A stretch of 6,819 nt of DNA from Candidatus Omnitrophota bacterium. Its GTDB lineage: Bacteria; Omnitrophota; Gorgyraeia; Gygaellales; Profunditerraquicolaceae. Where the stretch lies: positions 1 through 6,819 of the forward strand of contig JALNZI010000074.1 in the NCBI GenBank assembly GCA_023229385.1, in the 5' to 3' direction. Shown here piece by piece: positions 1-5,480 of the stretch; within the stretch, counting starts at the first letter, position 1, and the number at the start of each line of letters is the position of its first letter. The position numbers and the translations under genes are program-made. The notes beneath the pieces were generated by a model that saw nothing but the letters and a program-made list of their open reading frames with translations, did not search any database and was not told the origin of the DNA.

Positions 1-105
1 CTGGGAGTGCTTTCGTTCGGGCTTTTTATCGTATGGCACAAACAGGCCAAGGCGGCGCTGCTTGAAAAGAAGGCAGATAAGACTGATGAGCCGATAGGCC
101 AATAA
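1..105 (+). CDS. C-terminal fragment of an unidentified membrane protein
   Basis: The reading frame is open from the first base and ends at TAA 103-105, leaving 34 residues. The visible part begins with a hydrophobic run (LGVLSFGLFIVW), probably the end of a transmembrane helix, followed by a Lys/Glu/Asp-rich tail (HKQAKAALLEKKADK...). That pattern fits a membrane protein with a short charged cytoplasmic tail. It does not look like the C-terminus of ATP synthase subunit a, which normally ends in a long hydrophobic helix. A terminator-like hairpin downstream suggests this gene belongs to a separate transcript from the ATP synthase genes. I do not recognise the family. Confidence 0.6.
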   Translation: MGVLSFGLFIVWHKQAKAALLEKKADKTDEPIGQ

Positions 106-170
106 GAGAGAAGTTTAATTGCCTGACAAAAGGCAAGTAAGGGTTTTAGTTTCTTTAGGGGGTGTTCCGG

Positions 171-198
171 ATAGAGGGGCAGCCCCTATTTAATTTTA
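171..198 (+). terminator. Possible intrinsic terminator after the upstream gene
   Basis: AGGGG (175-179) pairs with CCCCT (183-187) around the loop CAG, and a weak AT pairing may extend the stem outward. The T-rich stretch TATTTAATTTT follows (187-197). The stem is short (5 GC-rich pairs) and the T-run is interrupted, so it is only a moderate candidate. Its place, between the stop at 105 and the promoter-like sequence at 256-284, supports a transcript boundary here. The rest of 106-255 holds nothing else I can support apart from a weak 6-bp hairpin at 119-136. Confidence 0.42.
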
Positions 199-255
199 GC
201 ATATTCTTGTCTCATAAATTCGGCAGGACTGCGTTAGATAAAACCTATAAGGTGC

Positions 256-284
256 TTGATTTAAAATTCTTAATGTGGTAAAAT
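256..284 (+). promoter_or_regulatory. Sigma70-type promoter, possibly giving a leaderless mRNA
   Basis: A -35-like TTGATT (256-261) and a -10-like TAAAAT (279-284) are separated by exactly 17 bases. Transcription would be expected to start about 6-7 bases after the -10 element, near 291, the A of the second of two tandem ATG codons (288 and 291). There is no Shine-Dalgarno sequence in front of either ATG, which fits a leaderless message. The promoter could drive the protease gene and, since the following gaps are small, the regulator and ATP synthase genes as well. The consensus match is visible; its use is inferred. Confidence 0.5.
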
Positions 285-287
285 TTT

Positions 288-1064
288 ATGATGAAATCCT
301 GGGTTAGCTGGGTGTTATTAAGTATATTTTTATTATACCCTTTAGAGGCTCCTGGGGCAGATGTTTCCTGGAATAATGTAGAAAAAAGCAAGCATTTTCT
401 TATTTATTTCCAGGATGCTCCTGATGCATATATTAACCGCCTGGTGCGGGAGGCGGAACGTTGTTATAAGAATATTACCGAATACTTGGGGTTTGCGAGA
501 TTTGATTTTTGGACTTGGGATAATCGCTGTAAGATATTCCTTTATCCGGGCGAACAGGCGTATTTAGCGAGTACCGGAGCTATTGGTTGGTCAAGGGGGC
601 ATGTTCAGATTTCTAAGAAAGAAATCAGCACTTATATGTGGCAGGAGATGTTATTTGATACAATCCTTCCTCATGAGATGGGGCATATAATATTCAGGGA
701 ATTTGTTGGTTTTAACAGGGAATTGCCTCTCTGGCTTGATGAAGGAGTGGCTTGTATGCAGGAATATGAAAGCGCCGAGCGTTTGAATACCGCCAAATGC
801 CTGGTAAATTTGAAATTGTACACGCATTTGGATGATTTATCCAAGATTAAAGATCCCGGGGTTATTATTCCTTTTATTTTTTATAATGAATCTGCCAGCC
901 TTGTGGATTTTCTCCTGAGAAGGTACGGCAGAAGCAAATTTGTGGATTTCTGCCGTTCCCTGCGGGATGAGCCTGATTGGGTGCAGTCTCTCAGGGGTGT
1001 CTATAGATTAAAAAATCTGGATGAACTGGAAAGAAACTGGGTTACGGATTTAACTGAAAATTAA
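288..1064 (+). CDS. Secreted HExxH zinc metalloprotease, peptidase-MA-like
   Basis: This 258-residue protein is predicted to be an exported zinc-dependent peptidase. A signal peptide occupies about residues 1-24 (basic start, hydrophobic core VLLSIFLLY, likely cleavage after APGA). The gluzincin motif H129-E-M-G-H133 supplies two zinc ligands and the catalytic Glu130. E152 in LPLWLDEGVA, 19 residues after H133, is the expected third ligand, an arrangement typical of the peptidase MA family. The C-terminal part (about 195-255) has the helical pattern seen in such proteins (YNESASLVDFLLRRYG, then ELERNW). The N-terminal half (30-110) has no motif I recognise. The substrate cannot be told from sequence; a periplasmic or surface role is inferred from the signal peptide. 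The start could be ATG 288 or 291; there is no Shine-Dalgarno site. The next gene follows after 18 bases, so co-transcription is likely. A link to ATP synthase is not evident. Confidence 0.82.
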   Translation: MMKSWVSWVLLSIFLLYPLEAPGADVSWNNVEKSKHFLIYFQDAPDAYINRLVREAERCYKNITEYLGFARFDFWTWDNRCKIFLYPGEQAYLASTGAIGWSRGHVQISKKEISTYMWQEMLFDTILPHEMGHIIFREFVGFNRELPLWLDEGVACMQEYESAERLNTAKCLVNLKLYTHLDDLSKIKDPGVIIPFIFYNESASLVDFLLRRYGRSKFVDFCRSLRDEPDWVQSLRGVYRLKNLDELERNWVTDLTEN

Positions 1065-1082
1065 AGTTGGAGGATTGGATTT

Positions 1083-1997
1083 ATGAGGAATGAAGTAAAG
1101 ACCCGTGAATTTAATATCTTAGTTGTTGAAGATGATGATCGGACATATAAAGTTATCAGCGACGGGTTAACGGTAAATCCGGAGTATAAGCTGCATCGGG
1201 TAACTACCGGCCAGGAAGCGATTAACCTGGCTAAAGAGGGTTATTTTGTCGCCATTATTACTGAGATGCAGATTGGCGACATGAACGGGATGGAGTTAGT
1301 CCGCCGGCTTAAAAAAATAGACCAAAGGATCAATATTATCGGTCTGACCGTATATGCCTTTGTTAATTTAGGGGTTGAGGCGATGAAGGAAGGGCTTTAT
1401 GCGTATCTGATGAAGCCGTTAAATACTGAAGAGCTGAATTTAGTTTTAAGGCGGGCTATAGAGAATACATTTCTTTTGATCCAGGCAGGACAGAGAAAGT
1501 ATTATCAGGATATCGCGACAATGGACGGTTTAACCGGAGTTTATAACCACCGGCATTTTCATGAGATGCTGGATTGGAATATCTCGCATTTAAACCGTTC
1601 CCCACAGGCATTTTCAATATTCATTATTGATATTGATGACTTTAAAAAATACAATGATACAAAAGGCCACGTAGAAGGGGATAAGGTACTGCATAACTTC
1701 GCGCAATTGTTAGTCAGCTCTACCAGGGATAACGATATGGTTTTTCGCTACGGAGGGGAAGAGTTCGCTATAATTCTATCGCAGACAGATCAGCTCAGCG
1801 CCCAGAAAGCAGGTGAGAGGCTTCTGGTAATAGTCAGAAGCAGGATGCCGGTGACTATGAGCGTCGGCTTAGCCAGTTTTCCGATGAACGCTCAAATTAA
1901 AAGCGATCTTGTCGTACGCGCTGACAAGGCGCTTTACCGGGCTAAGAAATCAGGTAAAAACAGGTTGTGTACATATGATGAGAAGATAGACATATGA
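1083..1997 (+). CDS. Receiver-GGDEF protein, predicted diguanylate cyclase with an Asp-to-Glu receiver
   Basis: This 304-residue cytoplasmic protein combines a response-regulator receiver (about 10-130) with a GGDEF domain (about 145-300), predicted to make cyclic di-GMP from two GTP. The GGDEF part looks active: DGLTGVYN (148-155), metal-binding D183 in DIDDF, YND (190-192), GH..GD (195-200) and the signature GGEEF (224-228). An RxxD product-inhibition site (R215-D218) lies five residues before the signature. The receiver keeps the acidic pocket (E16, D17, D18), T89 and K111-P112. The phospho-acceptor position, eight residues before G69, is Glu61, and the usual following Pro is Gly65, so phosphorylation by a histidine kinase is doubtful and the domain may be locked or sense something else. 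A good Shine-Dalgarno (GGAGG, 1069-1073) precedes ATG 1083. The stop overlaps the atpE start as ATGA (1994-1997), implying translational coupling with the ATP synthase c subunit. Confidence 0.9.
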   Translation: MRNEVKTREFNILVVEDDDRTYKVISDGLTVNPEYKLHRVTTGQEAINLAKEGYFVAIITEMQIGDMNGMELVRRLKKIDQRINIIGLTVYAFVNLGVEAMKEGLYAYLMKPLNTEELNLVLRRAIENTFLLIQAGQRKYYQDIATMDGLTGVYNHRHFHEMLDWNISHLNRSPQAFSIFIIDIDDFKKYNDTKGHVEGDKVLHNFAQLLVSSTRDNDMVFRYGGEEFAIILSQTDQLSAQKAGERLLVIVRSRMPVTMSVGLASFPMNAQIKSDLVVRADKALYRAKKSGKNRLCTYDEKIDI

Positions 1998-2206
1998 AAA
2001 ATCTAACTATTATTTTGATTATGTTGATCAGCACCTTAGGGCCTTCAGCGGTTATTGCGGCAGTGGGTTTTTCCGGGGTTAAGGCGATTGGGAGAAACCC
2101 GTCAGCATCTCCGAAAATATTGATTTCCATGGTTTTGGCTTTTATTTTTGCCGAGGCCATCGCTATAATCGGGCTTTTGGTGGTGTACAACTTATTTGGA
2201 CAGTAA
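1994..2206 (+). CDS. atpE: ATP synthase F0 subunit c (proteolipid ring)
   Basis: This 70-residue double-helix hairpin forms the membrane rotor ring of F1F0 ATP synthase. Helix 1 spans about residues 4-31, the polar loop contains R34-N35-P36, and helix 2 (about 42-67) carries the ion-binding carboxylate E54 in FAEAIAIIGL. Without gaps it lines up with the Ilyobacter tartaricus c subunit, as I remember that sequence. Its Na+ ligand Gln32 is Ile21 here, Ser66 is Ala55 and Tyr70 is Ile59, so proton coupling is predicted. The helix-1 GxGxGxGxG motif is reduced to T14-G16-S18-V20-A22. The start overlaps the stop of the upstream cyclase gene by four bases, and only a weak AGAAG (1981-1985) precedes it, so translation probably depends on coupling. 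A structured 127-base gap follows. The usual upstream partner, subunit a, is not adjacent. Confidence 0.93.
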   Translation: MKNLTIILIMLISTLGPSAVIAAVGFSGVKAIGRNPSASPKILISMVLAFIFAEAIAIIGLLVVYNLFGQ

Positions 2207-2234
2207 TTGAATTTTTAAATTTGTATTCAGTGTT

Positions 2235-2315
2235 CCCTCGCTTATGCGCTCGAAGATTTCTTTGAAATCTTCTTCGCAAGCTCGGGATTTCGCTAAATAA
2301 GAGCATAAGGTGCTC
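2235..2315 (+). promoter_or_regulatory. Structured RNA leader or palindromic element between atpE and atpF
   Basis: The 127-base gap 2207-2333 is rich in inverted repeats. The strongest is a perfect 9-bp hairpin, GAAGATTTC (2252-2260) and GAAATCTTC (2264-2272), with the loop TTT. Outer pairing is possible between GCTT (2240-2243) and AAGC (2278-2281) and between CCC (2235-2237) and GGG (2284-2286), giving an imperfect longer palindrome. CTTATGC (2241-2247) can instead pair with GCATAAG (2303-2309). That excludes a small hairpin GAGCA/TGCTC (2301-2305, 2311-2315) just before the atpF Shine-Dalgarno (AGGAG, 2324-2328). It could set the high c-to-b ratio by RNA processing, partial termination or masking of the ribosome site, or be a dispersed palindromic repeat. 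No long T-run follows, so a full terminator is unlikely. Confidence 0.45.
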
Positions 2316-2333
2316 ATTTAAAGAGGAGTTCAT

Positions 2334-2972
2334 ATGTTGGTATGGCAGATAATCCTTATACAGATTGCTACTTTCACTTTGATTGTTTTATTCCTCCGCT
2401 GGCTGCTTTACAGCCATATTAGCCGTGCTTTAGACCGTTTACAAAAACTCAATCAGCAAAACCTGGAAAAAGAGAAAGTGCTCAAGGAGGAATTCGAACG
2501 GGCGAGGAAACAGGCGGAGGTTGAGATCCAGCAAGGCAAAATTGAGGCTGAGAATATTAAGGAGCAGGCAAAAGAGGATGGGGAAAAAACAAGGAGGAGT
2601 TTGCTTGAGACCTCCAAGGAAGAAGCTAAGCGTATTGTCAGTGAGGGGATGAGGGACAGCCAGAGGAAGTATAATGATTTGCTTTTAGATATGCAGGACA
2701 AGGCAGTGTATTTAGCGGCGGATATCGTAAAATATATTTTTACCGAGAGGATCCGCAAGGTGTTACATGAGCAGGTGATCGATGAATTAATCGATGATGT
2801 CTCCGGACTGGATAAAGAAAAAATACGCGCCCAGGGGGATAAGGCGGAGATTGTCTGCGCTTATTCACTTGGGGAGGCGCAAAAGCAGAGATTGCAACAA
2901 GCCTTATCCAATAAGTTGGAACGTAACATTATTATTGAAGAGACGATTGACCCGGATATTGTAGGGGCTTGA
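2334..2972 (+). CDS. atpF: ATP synthase b subunit fused to part of the delta C-terminal domain (frame-interrupted)
   Basis: This 212-residue open frame encodes the peripheral stalk. One N-terminal transmembrane helix (about 4-26) is followed by a long, highly charged coiled coil (about 34-125) and the usual hydrophobic b C-terminus (AVYLAADIVKYIF, 124-136). From about residue 171 it becomes the C-terminal domain of delta/OSCP: AEIVCAYSLGEAQKQRL, then DPDIVG (206-211). In delta proteins the motif continues as ..GG.(V/I).R...VIDGS.R; here the frame hits TGA 2970-2972 just after the first Gly, and the rest of the motif is found one frame back (2966-3091). The intact fusion would have about 252 residues. 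It has no counterpart of the roughly 100-residue helical N-terminal domain of delta. Shine-Dalgarno AGGAG (2324-2328) lies five bases before ATG. Annotation as b alone would miss the delta part. Confidence 0.9.
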   Translation: MLVWQIILIQIATFTLIVLFLRWLLYSHISRALDRLQKLNQQNLEKEKVLKEEFERARKQAEVEIQQGKIEAENIKEQAKEDGEKTRRSLLETSKEEAKRIVSEGMRDSQRKYNDLLLDMQDKAVYLAADIVKYIFTERIRKVLHEQVIDELIDDVSGLDKEKIRAQGDKAEIVCAYSLGEAQKQRLQQALSNKLERNIIIEETIDPDIVGA

Positions 2973-3091
2973 TTATCCGCTTAAGCGGATTTGTGGTTAT
3001 TGACGGCAGCATCAGGAATAAGTTTAAGCGAATAGTCCCGATAATGAAGGATAAAGCCAGGGAAGGCGTTGGGCAAACCGGGAAGGGCTGA
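2966..3091 (+). CDS. Out-of-frame end of the delta C-terminal domain
   Basis: Read one frame back from the b gene, this stretch encodes GLIIRLSGFVV, then IDGSIRNKF and a basic tail, ending at TGA 3089-3091. The motif VIDGSxR is the hallmark of the delta/OSCP C-terminus, and it continues exactly from DPDIVG of the upstream frame. The frame is closed upstream by TGA 2948-2950, so any shift must fall in 2951-2972. One extra G in the G4 run 2964-2967 would join the two parts. The segment has no Shine-Dalgarno start of its own; TTG 2969-2971 overlaps the b stop (TTGA) and could only serve by re-initiation, giving a 40-residue peptide. Its stop overlaps the atpA start as TGATG, which suggests this reading frame is really translated and coupled to alpha. 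Confidence 0.8.
   Translation, partial: GLIIRLSGFVVIDGSIRNKFKRIVPIMKDKAREGVGQTGKG
2975..2990. repeat. Perfect 16-base palindrome
   Basis: ATCCGCTTAAGCGGAT is its own reverse complement. In RNA it can fold as a 6-bp stem with a TTAA loop. It begins seven bases after the G4 run where the b-delta frame is broken and three bases after the b stop codon. It also encodes part of the delta domain (IRLSG) in the shifted frame, so it may be coincidental. Confidence 0.6.
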
Positions 3092-4557
3092 TGCAAGAGA
3101 TTAATTTAAAACCATTAGAAATAAAGGATGTCGGCACGGTCAGGGAAATTAAGGGCGGTGTCATAAAAATAGACGGGCTTGCCTCCTGCGTGAACGGGCA
3201 ATTGATTGAGCTTGCCCCTGGCCTGATGGGGATGGTTATTGGTTTTACTAAGAAGGATGTCCTGGTTTTAGTTCTTGGTGACGAGAATAAGGTGCATATC
3301 GGTGATACTGTTTACGGAGAAGAAGGTGTTTTTGAGGTTCCCGTAGGCAGTAACTTTCTTGGCCGGGTGGTAAATACATTTGGCCAGCCTTTAGACGGTA
3401 AAGGTAAAATTGAGGGTGTGGATACCTATCCGATTTTTCGCAACGCGCCCGGGGTGCTGGACAGGGCCCCTATTCTTGAGCCCTTCCTTACCGGGACTAA
3501 AATTATTGATACATGCATACCTTTAGGAAAAGGGCAAAGGGAACTTATCCTCGGGGACAGGGTTACCGGTAAGACCACTCTGGTTATCGATGCAATTATC
3601 AACCAGAAGGGTAAAGATGTAATTTGCATATATTGCTGGATAGGCGGCAGTCAGTCTTCATTTTTAAAAATTATGGAGCAGTTAAGGTTAAGCGGGGCCA
3701 TGGAATGGACTATTGTGGTTACGGCATCTGCTTCAACTTCTCCTGCAGAGCAGTATCTTGTTCCCTATGCGGCGGCTGCCCTGGGTGAGTATTTTATGGA
3801 TCATGGCCGGGATGTCTTTTGTGCCTTTGATAACTTAAGCCGGCATGCCTGGATTTACCGCGAGATTTCCCTGCTTTTAGAGAGAAGCCCGGGTAGAGAG
3901 GCTTATCCCGGAGATATGTTTTATACCCATTCACAGCTGATGGAGAGGGCGGGTAAACTAAATGAGGAAAAAGGTTCAGGCTCAATGACATTTTTGCCGA
4001 TTGTAGAAACCCAGGAAGGTGATATTACCGGCCTTATCCAATCTAATCTTGTTTCTATAACTGACGGCCAGATTTATTTAAGCGCCTCTCTTTTTAATGA
4101 AGGTTTTAAGCCGGCTATTGATTTAGGGCTTTCGGTTTCGCGTATCGGAAGCAAGGTGCAGTGCGATGCAATAAAGAAGGTGAGCCGTTCACTGAAAAGA
4201 GAGTTTGCTTTAGCTAAAGAATTAGCCGCCCTGACTACTATCCGGACCAAATTGTCCGCGGATATCGAGCTAAGACTTAAGCGGGGGCAGGCCCTGAAAG
4301 ATTTGCTTATGCAGGATAAATCCAGGCCTCTTTGCGTAGAGGAGATGATCGTGCTTTTTTACGCATTTAATAAAGACCTGCCTGAGATCCTGGAGGAGTC
4401 ACAAAGAGAAAACTTTAAACAAAACATCTTCAGCTATTTGCTTAAAGAACATCCGGAATTAGTCGAGGAGCTTACTATCCAAAAGCTTCTTACCGGAGGG
4501 ATAGAAAGAGGCCTGGATAAGGCGTTTGAGGATTTTTTTGCCGCGGCAAGCAATTAA
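3091..4557 (+). CDS. atpA: ATP synthase F1 subunit alpha
   Basis: This 488-residue protein is the non-catalytic nucleotide-binding subunit of the F1 head. The N-terminal beta-barrel (about 14-85) contains GTVREIKGGVIKIDGLA; the nucleotide-binding domain follows with Walker A GDRVTGKT (155-162), a Walker B-like CAFDNLS (244-250), PGREAYPGD (267-275), SITDGQIYL (322-330) and the arginine finger R351 in SVSRIG, which completes the beta catalytic site. The helical C-terminal domain runs from about 365. Usual residues are altered: Gln in GDRQTGKT is Val158, IGQK is IGGS (184-187), and the second Asp of DDLS is Asn248. Compared with the E. coli protein, which I align from memory, the N-terminus is about 14 residues shorter, so most of the helix that binds delta is absent. 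ATG 3091 overlaps the preceding TGA; GGAAGGG (3081-3087) is a close-set ribosome site. Length is slightly below the usual 500-515. Confidence 0.97.
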   Translation: MQEINLKPLEIKDVGTVREIKGGVIKIDGLASCVNGQLIELAPGLMGMVIGFTKKDVLVLVLGDENKVHIGDTVYGEEGVFEVPVGSNFLGRVVNTFGQPLDGKGKIEGVDTYPIFRNAPGVLDRAPILEPFLTGTKIIDTCIPLGKGQRELILGDRVTGKTTLVIDAIINQKGKDVICIYCWIGGSQSSFLKIMEQLRLSGAMEWTIVVTASASTSPAEQYLVPYAAAALGEYFMDHGRDVFCAFDNLSRHAWIYREISLLLERSPGREAYPGDMFYTHSQLMERAGKLNEEKGSGSMTFLPIVETQEGDITGLIQSNLVSITDGQIYLSASLFNEGFKPAIDLGLSVSRIGSKVQCDAIKKVSRSLKREFALAKELAALTTIRTKLSADIELRLKRGQALKDLLMQDKSRPLCVEEMIVLFYAFNKDLPEILEESQRENFKQNIFSYLLKEHPELVEELTIQKLLTGGIERGLDKAFEDFFAAASN

Positions 4558-4573
4558 GTTTAAGGAGTAAAAA

Positions 4574-5464
4574 ATGATTCCATTAGTCGTATTACGCAAG
4601 GATCTGGCGTTTAATAAGGTAATGGAAAGCATCATTGAGGTTTTAAAGGGCGTCGCGGCTACTGAATATTTCCATCTTCAGAGCAAAAGAAGGAGCTTTG
4701 ATGAGTTTGAGGGTTACTTAAGAGACCTGTTCGCTCAGGTAGATGTCGGTGATTTTAAGCACCCGTTTTTAAACTCCGAGCCTTCTGCGAAAAACATTGT
4801 TTTAATAACTTCCGATTCCGGTTTTCTCGGCGAACTTAATATGGCGGTAGTAAATTATGGCTTAAGCCAATATCAGAGTGGCGATTTGTTGACGGTTGTG
4901 GGAAAAGAAGGTGCAAGGTATATCAGCGAGGATGATTATAAATATACAAGTTTTCCGGGTATTGATGATGACATTTCTTATAGCGGGGTAATCAAATTAA
5001 GGGATCACATTATAAAGGAATTTTTTAGTAAAAAGCTAAGCGGCACGGTTATAGTTTATCCGCATTTTGTTTCTTTCTCCGTGCAGAAGATAGAACAGTT
5101 TCAGTTATTCCCCTGCAGATTTTTGTTCCCCCAGGAGTCCGAAGCCGCAGGTAATCGGGCGGCAAAGTTCTGGGAAGCCGGAACCGATGAAAAGATAATC
5201 CTGGACTCATCATTAAAAACAACAGTGGAATATTTAGTTCGAATATGGATTGGCCAATTAATTAATCTTATATATTGGGAAAGCAAACTTTCTGAATGGG
5301 CGGCGCGGGTGATGCATCTAGAAAGAAGTACCAACGAGCTTAGGAATCAGCAGAAGAAGATGCGCTTGCAATATTTCCGCACCATGCAAGAGCGAAGCGA
5401 TAAGAATACCCGGGAAATCTTTGTCAGCCGGATGGCCTTGATTAAGACCGGGGCTGTATCTTAA
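4574..5464 (+). CDS. atpG: ATP synthase F1 subunit gamma (divergent)
   Basis: This 296-residue protein is the central rotor shaft that turns inside the alpha-beta hexamer and docks on the c ring. The N-terminal helix has IIEVLKGVAATEYFHLQSKRR (20-40), matching the usual KAMKMVAAAKLRRAQ region only loosely. The core motif LITSDSGFLGELN (77-89) corresponds to ITSDRGLCGGxN. The C-terminal helix from about 238 (SKLSEWAARVMHLERST, later REIFVSRMA) matches the family pattern SE.AARM.AM..AT...EI. The middle (95-230) is poorly conserved. Length is normal for the family (about 285-300), so it appears intact. It starts 16 bases after the alpha stop with a good AAGGAG (4562-4567), and the beta gene follows 16 bases after its end. 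The gene order alpha-gamma-beta confirms the call. Confidence 0.93.
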   Translation: MIPLVVLRKDLAFNKVMESIIEVLKGVAATEYFHLQSKRRSFDEFEGYLRDLFAQVDVGDFKHPFLNSEPSAKNIVLITSDSGFLGELNMAVVNYGLSQYQSGDLLTVVGKEGARYISEDDYKYTSFPGIDDDISYSGVIKLRDHIIKEFFSKKLSGTVIVYPHFVSFSVQKIEQFQLFPCRFLFPQESEAAGNRAAKFWEAGTDEKIILDSSLKTTVEYLVRIWIGQLINLIYWESKLSEWAARVMHLERSTNELRNQQKKMRLQYFRTMQERSDKNTREIFVSRMALIKTGAVS

Positions 5465-5480
5465 AAATGAGGAGTTTTTA

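Noticed and set aside
119..136. Hairpin TTGCCT/AGGCAA after the first gene's stop
   Set aside because: Only six pairs with a six-base loop and no T-run follows, so it is not supported as a terminator.
2196..2229. Promoter in the atpE-atpF gap (TTGGAC and TATTCA)
   Set aside because: The spacing of 22 bases is too long and no better -10 lies at 16-18 bases.
2951..2972. Canonical programmed -1 frameshift site
   Set aside because: No in-frame slippery heptamer is present; a +1 slip on GGGG would pair well but leads to a frame that does not encode the delta motif. Left as a possibility within the frameshift finding.
2975..2990. Palindrome as a transcription terminator or operator
   Set aside because: No T-tract follows, and it lies within sequence encoding the delta domain in the shifted frame; a regulatory role has no separate support.
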